From NCBI RefSeq assembly GCF_003944705.1, contig NZ_RWIS01000024.1, positions 1-37,855 on the forward strand: a DNA stretch of 37,855 bases, read 5' to 3'. Source of the DNA: Hymenobacter metallilatus (lineage in GTDB: Bacteria; Bacteroidota; Bacteroidia; Cytophagales; Hymenobacteraceae). Made by a program: the position numbers and the translations under genes. Position 1 is the first letter of the stretch. Each line of letters opens with the position of its first letter. The notes under the pieces are model-generated. The model ran no database searches. It was not told the DNA's origin and worked only from the letters and a program-made list of their open reading frames with translations. Below are positions 17,405 through 24,994 of this stretch, in pieces.

Positions 17405-18333
17405 TGGAGGTACCAGGGGCGTTGTTGGGTGAAGGATAGGGCCGCGTAAGGAACGGGCACGGCCCCGAAATTGGCGAAAAAACGGGCAATTGACGGTATC
17501 ATGCCGCCCTCAAAATCGAGTACCAGCCCCGGCGTGCCGGCGTGGCGCCGAATGGCCGCATCCACTAGCAATAACGGAGCAGCGGCCTTTTTACCTTCTA
17601 CGGAAGCGGCGGCAAACAAATAAATCAGCCGGGAACGGTAGCGCACAAACAGGGCCCCGGCCAGCAACGGGCCGCCCGGGGTGGCGCGCACCTCGTGCAG
17701 CTCCAGCAGCTGCCGGGCCTGTAGAGCGGCTACCAGGCGGCGCAGCCGGGCATAGTGGCGCTTTTTCAGGCCGGCGGCGGGGCCCTGGGTTTGCCGGAAC
17801 AGGGCCAGCAACGGCTCCGCATCCGAAACGGCACTTAACACCGGCGGCTGGGTGTCCGTTTCGCTCAGGCGCAGGCGGCGGCGGTAGTCGGCGCAGTAGC
17901 CGGCCCGGATGGTTTCGTAAGGCCCGGCCAGGGACAAGTGGTAGGTCTGACGGAGGTGCACGGCCATGGGTGGCCGGGCGGGCGGCAGGCCGTTGTCGGT
18001 GCTAAGTTGGGTATAGAAGCGGCTGTATGCCCTGCAAGCCGCATATTCTTCCAACCAGACCCTGATATCATTTCCTGCCCCAATGATGCCGAGCTGCTGC
18101 GTGAATGGCGGCTGATATACCTCCCGCCCTCCGGGCCGCCGCTTCACTGGCAACGGCCACACGGCCCGGTAGCGGCCAGTATGCTCATCGGTTTCCACCA
18201 GCGCATCCCACTGCCCGGCCGTGGCCCGCAGCCACCACGACGCGGCGTAGGGCACCACCTGCGGGGCCGAATTGATGCAGGCATCCCAGGCAGCAAAGTC
18301 GAGCTTGGAGTGGCGTAACAGGCGAATGGGCAT
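17392..18333 (-). CDS. FemAB/GNAT-like acyltransferase fold protein, unknown substrate
   Basis: A 313-residue cytoplasmic protein. The second half has the look of a GNAT or FemAB-type fold: a strand carrying LAGALFVRYRSRLIYLFAA, a following GKKAAAPLLLVDAAIR helix and a final VLDFEGG strand, as in peptidoglycan interpeptide or acyl transferases. No substrate can be assigned. The start at 18333 is favoured because a TACCTTTG box sits three bases upstream; the frame stays open to 18435 but would then overlap the divergent wzi-like gene. It overlaps upp by 13 bases, so the two are probably one operon with no obvious functional link. Confidence 0.65.
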   Translation of the reverse strand: MPIRLLRHSKLDFAAWDACINSAPQVVPYAASWWLRATAGQWDALVETDEHTGRYRAVWPLPVKRRPGGREVYQPPFTQQLGIIGAGNDIRVWLEEYAACRAYSRFYTQLSTDNGLPPARPPMAVHLRQTYHLSLAGPYETIRAGYCADYRRRLRLSETDTQPPVLSAVSDAEPLLALFRQTQGPAAGLKKRHYARLRRLVAALQARQLLELHEVRATPGGPLLAGALFVRYRSRLIYLFAAASVEGKKAAAPLLLVDAAIRRHAGTPGLVLDFEGGMIPSIARFFANFGAVPVPYAALSFTQQRPWYLQWMR

Positions 18334-18336
18334 ACC

Positions 18337-18344
18337 CAAAGGTA
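18337..18344 (-). promoter_or_regulatory. Bacteroidota -7 box of the FemAB-like/upp operon
   Basis: TACCTTTG on the minus strand ends three bases before the ATG at 18333, implying a leaderless transcript and deciding the start codon. Confidence 0.6.
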
Positions 18345-18398
18345 CTGCCGGGGGCTTTCCGTCGTTAGCAGGTTCAGCTAATCCTTCCACAAACTCCG

Positions 18399-18406
18399 TA
18401 GGTTTG
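18399..18406 (+). promoter_or_regulatory. Bacteroidota -7 box of the Wzi-like gene
   Basis: TAGGTTTG matches TAnnTTTG and ends 27 bases before the first ATG at 18434. It is divergent from the box at 18337-18344, giving a compact two-way promoter region. Confidence 0.55.
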
Positions 18407-18433
18407 CCCACCGGCACGCCGGCTTTGGCGTAC

Positions 18434-20344
18434 ATGGCTCTGCTTATGAGAAATTCCTACCTATACGTATTGGGTTTGCTGAGTGTGCTGGCCACGCCCG
18501 CCGCTGCTCAGGATACGCCCACCCGCCCCACCGATGGGCAGGGCAACTGGCTAACCTACGACCAGCCGCTCAAGCCGGCCACCCCGGTCAACCCCGCAGC
18601 TCAGCGGGCCCAGCCGGGCGTTTCGGGCAAAACCACGATGGGCACCACCTACGTGCCCCTCGATGCCGACGTGTACCGGCTGATTGACCGGTACGTGATT
18701 CTGCACGGGCCCGACTCCCTGGGCGACCCGCATACTTCCGTGCGGCCCTACACCCGCGCCGCCGTGGCCCGGCTGGCCGAGCGGATGCTGCAGGACTCGG
18801 CAGCCGGCCTCTCCCGCCAGGACCGGTTCAACATCCGCTACCTGCTGCGCGACAACTGGCACGATGCCCGCTTGGACTCGGCCGTGAACGTGCGCCCGAC
18901 GCCCCTGCTGAAATACTTCTACCAACGGCCCTCCGACCTGTACAGCGTAGAGCAGCCCGAGTTTTCGCTGCGCGTGAATCCGGTGCTGGGCCTGAGTCTG
19001 GGTAACTCCGACGGGGCCAAAAGCTACGCCTTCCTGAACACCCGCGGGGTGCAGGTGGAAGGCACCATTGACCGGCGGCTGGGCTTTTACGCCTTCCTGG
19101 CCGACAACCAGATGGCCGTGCCGCTGTACGTGCAGGAGCGGGTGGAGCGCGACCGGGCCGTGCCGCACGAGGGATTCTGGAAGCCATTTAAAACTACCGG
19201 CGGGCAGTACGATTTCCTGTCGGCGCGGGGCTACCTGACCTACGCAGCCGGCCGCCATGTGAGCCTGCAGCTGGGTCACGACCGGAACCAGATTGGCAAC
19301 GGTTACCGCAGCCTGATTCTGTCGGATTACTCCTCGCCCTACCTATTTCTGAAGGTGCAGACGCGCATCTGGAAGTTTCAGTACCAGAACCTGTTTGCCC
19401 AGCTCATAGCCGACCCCAGCGACCTGGATGCCTCCTACGACCGGAAGTTTCTGGCCCTGCATCACCTGAGTCTGGATGTGCTGCCCAATCTGAACATTGG
19501 CGTGTTCGAGAGCGTACTCACGGCCTCGTCGCGGCGGGATTCGGTTATCAGCAACGGGCAGGTGCGGGTGCAGCGCCGCAATACCTTCGATATTCAGTAC
19601 CTCAACCCGGTTATCTTCTACCGCACCATTGAGCAAAGCACCGGCTCCCAGGATGGCAACGCTTTGCTGGGCCTGGATTTCAAATGGAACCTCTGGAAAC
19701 GGGTGCAGCTGTACGGGCAGCTGGTGCTGGATGAGTTTGTGCTGAGCCAGGTGCGGGGCGGCAACGGCTGGTGGGCCAACAAGCAGGCCGTGCAGCTGGG
19801 GGCCAAATACATCAACGTGGCCGGCATCCGCAACTTCGACCTGCAGGGCGAGTTCAATTTCGTGCGGCCCTACACGTACCAGGCCCTCGATAAATTCCGG
19901 AGCTACCAAAACGCCGCTCAGCCCCTGGCTCACCCAATGGGGGCCAACCTGTGGGAGTTGATTGGCATTGCCAGCTTCCAGCCCCTGCCCCGCCTGCACA
20001 TGGTAGCAAAGGGCTTTCTGGTGCGCCAGGGCCTGGACCCGGCCGGGCAGAACTACGGCTCCAACGTGCTGCTGCCCTACGACAACCGCCCCCGCGACGC
20101 CAGCGGGCAGGTGCGGGAGTACGGCTTCTTCGTGGGCAACGGTATCAGCTCCTACCTGCTCCACGGCGACCTGACGGGCTCCTGGCAGGCGGCGCACAAC
20201 CTTTGGCTGGATGGCAAGCTCATCTACCGCCACCGCACTTATGAAGATGGCCGTACGCCTCCGCCTAACTTCACGGCCGACGGCGGCGTGCTGGCCTCGG
20301 TAGGACTGCGCTGGAACATTGCCCAACGCCTGCACGAGTTTTAA
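18434..20344 (+). CDS. Wzi-like capsule assembly outer-membrane protein
   Basis: A 636-residue exported protein with a signal peptide ending at an Ala-x-Ala site (about residue 22, TPAAAQD). After a short linker, the rest alternates hydrophobic and aromatic strands typical of an outer-membrane beta barrel. Segments such as GHDRNQIGNGYRSLILSD and YSSPYLFLKVQT match what I know of the capsule assembly Wzi family, which helps attach capsule or exopolysaccharide to the cell surface. An alternative ATG lies at 18446. No capsule genes lie beside it, so the role is inferred from the family. An ATG for the next small gene follows 11 bases after the stop. Confidence 0.85.
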   Translation: MALLMRNSYLYVLGLLSVLATPAAAQDTPTRPTDGQGNWLTYDQPLKPATPVNPAAQRAQPGVSGKTTMGTTYVPLDADVYRLIDRYVILHGPDSLGDPHTSVRPYTRAAVARLAERMLQDSAAGLSRQDRFNIRYLLRDNWHDARLDSAVNVRPTPLLKYFYQRPSDLYSVEQPEFSLRVNPVLGLSLGNSDGAKSYAFLNTRGVQVEGTIDRRLGFYAFLADNQMAVPLYVQERVERDRAVPHEGFWKPFKTTGGQYDFLSARGYLTYAAGRHVSLQLGHDRNQIGNGYRSLILSDYSSPYLFLKVQTRIWKFQYQNLFAQLIADPSDLDASYDRKFLALHHLSLDVLPNLNIGVFESVLTASSRRDSVISNGQVRVQRRNTFDIQYLNPVIFYRTIEQSTGSQDGNALLGLDFKWNLWKRVQLYGQLVLDEFVLSQVRGGNGWWANKQAVQLGAKYINVAGIRNFDLQGEFNFVRPYTYQALDKFRSYQNAAQPLAHPMGANLWELIGIASFQPLPRLHMVAKGFLVRQGLDPAGQNYGSNVLLPYDNRPRDASGQVREYGFFVGNGISSYLLHGDLTGSWQAAHNLWLDGKLIYRHRTYEDGRTPPPNFTADGGVLASVGLRWNIAQRLHEF

Positions 20345-20354
20345 CCGCCGCTCC

Positions 20355-20711
20355 ATGCGCCACGAATCGGCTACCACGCTGCTCTACCGGCCCGTCAACC
20401 AGGCGGAGCTAGACTTGATTGCCGCTACGGGCTGGGTGGCGTTTCCGCCGCGCCTGCCGGAGCAACCGTTCTTTTACCCTGTGCTTAATGAGCAGTACGC
20501 CGCCCAGATTGCCCGCGACTGGAACGTGCCGTACTACGGGGTGGGCTACGTGCTGCGCTTCGCCGTGGATGCTGATTACGCCGACCAGTTTCCGGTGCAG
20601 AACGTGGGCGGCCCGGAGCACAACGAGCTGTGGGTGCCAGCCGCTGAGCTGCCGGAATTTAACCGCCACATTGTGGGTCAGATAGAAGTAGTCGGCATTT
20701 TTGAAAGCTAA
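20355..20711 (+). CDS. Conserved hypothetical protein (ADP-ribosylation/crystallin J1-annotated family)
   Basis: A 118-residue soluble protein without signal peptide. The conserved features are an N-terminal LYRPVNQAELDLI segment, AFPPRLPEQPFFYPVLNEEYA-like strands and an ELWVPAAELPEFN motif. I recall such proteins being annotated as ADP-ribosylation/crystallin J1 in databases, but no ADP-ribosylhydrolase catalytic residues are evident, so I would not infer that activity. It follows the Wzi-like gene closely (10 bases) and is probably co-transcribed. A perfect palindrome follows at 20785. Confidence 0.7.
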   Translation: MRHESATTLLYRPVNQAELDLIAATGWVAFPPRLPEQPFFYPVLNEQYAAQIARDWNVPYYGVGYVLRFAVDADYADQFPVQNVGGPEHNELWVPAAELPEFNRHIVGQIEVVGIFES

Positions 20712-20784
20712 CAGCACCGCCGCCCACCCCTGCCCAATGGCGGCTATGTGCGCAGTGTAATACAGCACCGCCGAAGTACCCTCA

Positions 20785-20824
20785 CAACAAGCGGCCGAAT
20801 ACTGCAGTATTCGGCCGCTTGTTG
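20785..20824. terminator. Perfect 40-bp palindrome
   Basis: Two 20-base arms (20785-20804, 20805-20824) are exact complements with no spacer. It lies 74 bases past a stop and 90 bases before the ABC transporter start. It could terminate transcription, though no clear T tract follows. Confidence 0.6.
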
Positions 20825-20896
20825 CGTCTGCGTACCGGTAATAAGGCGTGGCGTGTGCTTTTAAGCAGCAGACAGTACGCTACCAACCCGATGCCG

Positions 20897-20904
20897 TACC
20901 TTTG
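20897..20904 (+). promoter_or_regulatory. Bacteroidota -7 box of the ABC transporter gene
   Basis: TACCTTTG ends nine bases before the ATG at 20914, so the mRNA would have almost no leader. It argues against the longer frame opening at 20848. Confidence 0.6.
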
Positions 20905-20913
20905 CCCGTTCCG

Positions 20914-22758
20914 ATGAAGACCTACCTCCGCATTCTGCAATACGCCCGGCCCTGGGCCTCATTTCTGCCACAGTACTTGCTATATACTGTACTAGCTACG
21001 GTATTCGGCCTTATCAACTTTACGCTTGTTATTCCACTCCTCTCTGTTCTTTTTGAAAAGTCTGATAAAGTGGCCTCAGAGGCACCTAGCCAGCTACCCG
21101 AATTTCATGTAAGTATTGATTGGGCAAAAGATACCTTCAACTACTTTTTTGCCCAGGTATTAGATACGTACGGCGAGATGGGTACGCTCACATTCGTGTG
21201 TGCTGTGGTTGTAGTATCCGTTTTGCTGAGCAATCTATTTCGCTATTTGAGTCTGCGAATTCTGGCTGTCGTCCGGGCTCGGGTAATCAAAAATCTGCGC
21301 CATGATTTATATCACCGCATTATCAGGCTCCAGCTAGGATTCTTCGGAGCAGAGCGGAAGGGCGACCTGATGTCACGCTTTACTTCGGATGTGCAGGAAG
21401 TGGAAACCTCTGTGGTCAATACTTTGACTGCCGTTATTCAAGAGCCGCTCAAGATTGTAGTGTACTTCTCCATGTTGTTCTACATCTCAGTACCGCTAAC
21501 CCTATTTGCACTGATTCTGCTACCTATTTCTGGAGGACTGATTGCCAGTGTTGCCAAACGTCTGCGTACACAGGCGAAGCAGAGCCAGAGTACCCTGGGT
21601 ACCATGCTTTCGGTAATTGATGAGACATTGGGCGGTATTCGCGTCATCAAAGCCTTTAATGCGCAGGAATACGTCAAGGGGAAATTTGAAGCTCAAAACG
21701 CACAGTACGCGCAGGCTTCGCGCAACATTGATAACACCCGTGACTTAGCGTCGCCCTTCTCAGAAGTTGCGGGCGTAGCTGTTGTTGTTGGGTTATTATA
21801 TTTCGGCGGTACACTGGTTTTAGGAGTCAACCCTACACTTACTGGCCAGACATTCCTTGGCTATGTAGTAATATTCTCGCAGGTGCTCACGCCGGCTAAA
21901 GCACTATCGTCGTCGTTTGGCAACATTCAGCGGGGGCTGGTGGCTGGGGAGCGGGTGTTGAGCATCATCGACACCGAGCCGCTGGTGCGCGACAAGCCCG
22001 ACGCCAAGCTGCTGCCCGCTTTCGAGCACCAGATTGAGCTGCGCGACCTGCAATTCAGCTACGGTAACGTGCCCGTACTCCAGGATATCAACCTGACCAT
22101 TCCCAAGGGCAAAACCGTGGCCCTGGTGGGCCCCAGCGGCGGCGGCAAAAGCACCCTAGCCGATCTGCTCCCCCGCTTCTACGACCCCACCGGCGGCCAG
22201 CTCCTCATCGACGGTCACGACGTGCGCGACTGCACCATCCACTCCGTGCGCGACCAGATGGGCATCGTCACGCAGGAAAGCATCCTGTTCAACGACACCA
22301 TTTTCAATAATATCCGCTTCAACACCGAGGCCACCGAAGCCGAGGTGATGGAGGCCGCCCGCATTGCCAACGCCCACGACTTCATTGTGGCCGCCCCCGA
22401 GGGCTACCAGACCCTGATTGGCGACCGGGGCAGCCGCCTTAGCGGGGGGCAGCGGCAGCGCCTGAGTATTGCCCGCGCCATTCTGCGCAACCCGCCCATC
22501 CTGATTCTGGATGAGGCCACTTCGGCCCTGGACACCGAGAGCGAAAAGCTGGTGCAGGAAGCCCTCACGCGCCTCATGCAGAACCGCACCAGCCTTGTCA
22601 TTGCCCACCGCCTGAGCACCGTGCAGCACGCCGACGAGATTGTGGTGCTCCAGCACGGCCGTATTGTGGAGCGGGGCACCCACGAGGAGCTGCTGCGCCA
22701 GGGCGGCCTCTACCAGCGCCTGAACATGATGCAGACCACCAACGCGGCCCTGGCCTGA
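20914..22758 (+). CDS. ABC transporter, fused permease and ATPase (MsbA-like exporter)
   Basis: A 614-residue half-transporter that should dimerise and export a hydrophobic substrate, possibly lipid or drug. The N-terminal half has six membrane segments (about 15-320). The nucleotide-binding domain carries Walker A GPSGGGKST (406-414), the signature LSGGQ (509-513), Walker B LILDE (Asp533, Glu534) and the H-loop in IAHRLST. The order is that of MsbA-type exporters, but nothing fixes the substrate. Base composition changes abruptly inside the gene near 21900: the membrane half is AT-richer with poor codon bias, the ATPase half is strongly GC-rich. Confidence 0.92.
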   Translation: MKTYLRILQYARPWASFLPQYLLYTVLATVFGLINFTLVIPLLSVLFEKSDKVASEAPSQLPEFHVSIDWAKDTFNYFFAQVLDTYGEMGTLTFVCAVVVVSVLLSNLFRYLSLRILAVVRARVIKNLRHDLYHRIIRLQLGFFGAERKGDLMSRFTSDVQEVETSVVNTLTAVIQEPLKIVVYFSMLFYISVPLTLFALILLPISGGLIASVAKRLRTQAKQSQSTLGTMLSVIDETLGGIRVIKAFNAQEYVKGKFEAQNAQYAQASRNIDNTRDLASPFSEVAGVAVVVGLLYFGGTLVLGVNPTLTGQTFLGYVVIFSQVLTPAKALSSSFGNIQRGLVAGERVLSIIDTEPLVRDKPDAKLLPAFEHQIELRDLQFSYGNVPVLQDINLTIPKGKTVALVGPSGGGKSTLADLLPRFYDPTGGQLLIDGHDVRDCTIHSVRDQMGIVTQESILFNDTIFNNIRFNTEATEAEVMEAARIANAHDFIVAAPEGYQTLIGDRGSRLSGGQRQRLSIARAILRNPPILILDEATSALDTESEKLVQEALTRLMQNRTSLVIAHRLSTVQHADEIVVLQHGRIVERGTHEELLRQGGLYQRLNMMQTTNAALA

Positions 22759-22901
22759 CGCCGAGGGCTGTACTTTTCGGAGGAGAATAGTAGAACAGCG
22801 GCTTAGCACTGCTAAAGCGCTATATTTAGTCCGTTCAGCGGCCGCCTGCGTATGACGGGCTGAATTTTCCCCTCTTCTCCACCACAACCGCTTTACGTCC
22901 T

Positions 22902-23345
22902 ATGCTTGCTCTTAAACGATTGGTAACCATCCTGGTGATGGTATTTCTGGTGCTGGCCCTGCTGGTGTTGCTGATACCATCGGTGCAGAGCAGCTTTGCC
23001 AGCATGGCCGGGGCCCCTGAAAGCCTGTACTTCGGGTTATTCGTGGCGGCCGTGGTGCTGCTGGGGTTACAGCTAATTACGGAAAACCTGGACAGCGTGC
23101 TGCTGCGCCGGGACGTGGCCGCCCGCGAAGGCAAGATTAACGAGCTGAAAGCCCGCCTCTACGACCATCAGCTGGAGCAGCAGCGCACCGCCGAGCGGCC
23201 GCCCGTGGTGCCCCGCACCGGCGTAACCACCTACCCCGAGCCCCACGCGCCGGTATTCCCCGAGTCGGACCCGTCCCTGCCCAATGCTCCCATCGACCAA
23301 CCCAACTCCCTCATTCCGCCGCGCAACCCCAATTACCCGGCGTAA
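22902..23345 (+). CDS. Small membrane protein with Pro-rich tail, unknown function
   Basis: A 147-residue protein with two hydrophobic helices (about 7-27 and 44-62), a coiled-coil-like segment (about 68-100, ending LEQQRTAERPP) and a Pro/Asn-rich C-terminus. No family is recognised. An ABC-type exporter lies upstream and gmhA starts 12 bases downstream on the same strand, so it is probably co-transcribed with gmhA. A TATATTTA stretch about 75 bases upstream may be a weak promoter. Confidence 0.65.
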   Translation: MLALKRLVTILVMVFLVLALLVLLIPSVQSSFASMAGAPESLYFGLFVAAVVLLGLQLITENLDSVLLRRDVAAREGKINELKARLYDHQLEQQRTAERPPVVPRTGVTTYPEPHAPVFPESDPSLPNAPIDQPNSLIPPRNPNYPA

Positions 23346-23357
23346 TTTCCGCTTTCC

Positions 23358-23945
23358 GTGACCCAACTTTCGCTTACCGGCTTAATTGAAGCCGAGCTGC
23401 TTGAAGCCCAGGCCGTGCTGACGCGGTTTGTGCAGGACCCCGCCAATCTGCAAGCCATTGAGCAGGCCGCCCGCCTGATTGCCCGCAGCCTCGATGCCGG
23501 CGGCAAAGTACTGACCTGCGGCAACGGCGGCTCCCTCTGCGACGCCCAGCACTTTGCCGAGGAGCTGACCGGCCGCTACCGCCAGAACCGCCGCGCCCTG
23601 GCAGCCATTGCCCTCACCGAAGCCTCGCACATGAGCTGCGTGGCCAACGACTTCGGCTACGACTCCGTGTTCAGCCGCTACGTGGAGGCTCTGGGCCGCC
23701 CCGGCGACGTGCTGTTGGCCATCAGCACCAGCGGCAACTCGCCCAACGTGCTGCGAGCCGCCGAAGCGGCCCGCGCCGCCGGTATGCAGGTGGTAAGCCT
23801 CACCGGGAAAGACGGGGGCCAGCTGGCAGGCCTCAGCACTGTGGAAATACGGGCCCCGCACGCCGGCTACGCCGACCGGATTCAGGAAATCCACATCAAG
23901 GCCATTCACATTATGATTATGCTTATTGAGCAGCTGGTAGGTTGA
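23358..23945 (+). CDS. gmhA: D-sedoheptulose-7-phosphate isomerase (phosphoheptose isomerase)
   Basis: Converts sedoheptulose 7-phosphate to D-glycero-D-manno-heptose 7-phosphate, the first step towards ADP-heptose for lipopolysaccharide or glycoprotein heptose. At 195 residues it is a standard SIS-domain protein. The phosphate-binding GNGGSLCDAQHFAEEL segment contains His65 and Glu69, and Gln176 and His184 in IQEIHIKAIH complete the expected metal/catalytic set. Translation starts at GTG; no upstream ATG fits. It lies 12 bases after a small membrane protein gene. The rest of the heptose pathway is not in the window. Confidence 0.92.
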   Translation: MTQLSLTGLIEAELLEAQAVLTRFVQDPANLQAIEQAARLIARSLDAGGKVLTCGNGGSLCDAQHFAEELTGRYRQNRRALAAIALTEASHMSCVANDFGYDSVFSRYVEALGRPGDVLLAISTSGNSPNVLRAAEAARAAGMQVVSLTGKDGGQLAGLSTVEIRAPHAGYADRIQEIHIKAIHIMIMLIEQLVG

Positions 23946-23953
23946 CACAGTTT

Positions 23954-24053
23954 GTCATCCTGAGCAGAGCGAAGGACCTTCTCACAGTAGAACGAGTCGT
24001 GACAACGATAGTCGTTCTACTGTGAGAAGGTCCTTCGCTCCGCTCAGGATGAC
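23954..24053. repeat. Very long imperfect hairpin (42-bp arms)
   Basis: Arms 23954-23995 and 24012-24053 are inverted copies with one mismatch in 42, around a 16-base loop. It lies between tandem genes (gmhA and comM), 67 bases before the comM start, so it can isolate them transcriptionally. The arms carry a GTCATCCTGAGC-type end that I associate with dispersed intergenic repeats, but that needs a genome search. Confidence 0.9.
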
Positions 24054-24120
24054 GGTTTGTTTTGGCTGGCTCCGTATCTTCCAGCATCCTCGTTCCTTCT
24101 ATCATTTGCTTTACTGATCC

Positions 24121-24841
24121 ATGCTTACCAAAACCTTCGGCTCGGCCGTGCAAGGGGTTAATGCTTATACAATTACTATTGAAGTAGTTGTGTCGCAGGG
24201 CACTGGTTTTTTTGTGGTGGGCCTGCCCGATAACGCCATCAAGGAAAGTCAGCAGCGGGTAGAGGCGGCGCTGAAGTTTCGGGGGTACCGGATGCCGCGC
24301 ACGAAGGTGGTGGTGAATATGGCCCCGGCTGATATTCGCAAGGAGGGTTCAGCCTACGATTTGCCCATTGCGGTGGGTATTCTGCACGCTTCCCAGCAGC
24401 TAACCACCGAGCGGCTGAGCGAGTATATCATTATGGGGGAGCTGGCCCTGGATGGGGAGTTGCGGCCAGTGCGGGGCGTGCTCCCTATTGCCATTCAGGC
24501 CCGCAAGGAAGGCTTCAAGGGCTTTATCCTGCCCCGTGAAAACGCCCAGGAAGCGGCCATTGTCAACAACCTCGACATCATTCCGGTGGGCACCATGCAG
24601 GAGGCCGTGGACTTCCTGGAGGGCCGCCAGGACATCGAGCCGGTGGTAATTGATACCCGGGACGTTTTCCAGCACACGGCCAACCAGTACGCCGCCGATT
24701 TTGCTGACGTGCAGGGCCAGGAGAACATCAAGCGGGCCCTGGAAATTGCGGCGGCCGGGGGCCACAACGTTATTATGATTGGGCCGCCGGGCGCGGGCAA
24801 AACCATGCTGGCCAAACGTCTGCCCAGCATTTTGCCGGAAC
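24121..24841 (+). pseudogene. comM: ComM/YifB family Mg chelatase-like AAA ATPase, 5' part interrupted by transposon
   Basis: The native part is the first 240 residues of a ComM/YifB protein (about 500 residues when whole), a hexameric helicase that aids branch migration during natural transformation. It keeps the Lon-like/chelatase N-terminal domain (about 1-170) and Walker A GPPGAGKT (221-228) and ends within the LPSILPEL segment. There the sequence changes to AT-rich foreign DNA. The chimeric frame adds 19 unrelated residues and stops at 24898-24900. Walker B, the sensors and the C-terminal domain are missing, so the product cannot be active. The remainder should lie beyond the right edge of the element. 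Confidence 0.92.
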
Positions 24842-24929
24842 TGTCAAATACAATAGAAAATGATAATTCACACAAGAAGATGAGAATCTATTGTTATTAG
24901 AGAAACCTCTTGACAATCAGCACCACTAG

Positions 24930-24950
24930 CAACAGTACCCGATACTGTTG
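24930..24950. promoter_or_regulatory. Short perfect inverted repeat upstream of the TnsE-like gene
   Basis: CAACAGTA (24930-24937) and TACTGTTG (24943-24950) flank a 5-base spacer, 45 bases before the ATG at 24995. Suitable as an operator or as part of the transposon end; the function is inferred from position only. Confidence 0.45.
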
Positions 24951-24994
24951 TTGGAGATGATCTTACTCAGGCTGTTATCCACTCCTGCATAGTT

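Noticed and set aside
19343..20377. 344-codon frame opposite the Wzi-like gene
   Set aside because: Antisense shadow; the sense frame has a signal peptide and barrel strands, and the antisense product shows no motif.
24121..24900. A 259-residue intact short ComM-like protein
   Set aside because: The last 19 residues are encoded by transposon DNA; Walker B, sensors and C-terminal domain are missing, so this is a truncated gene.
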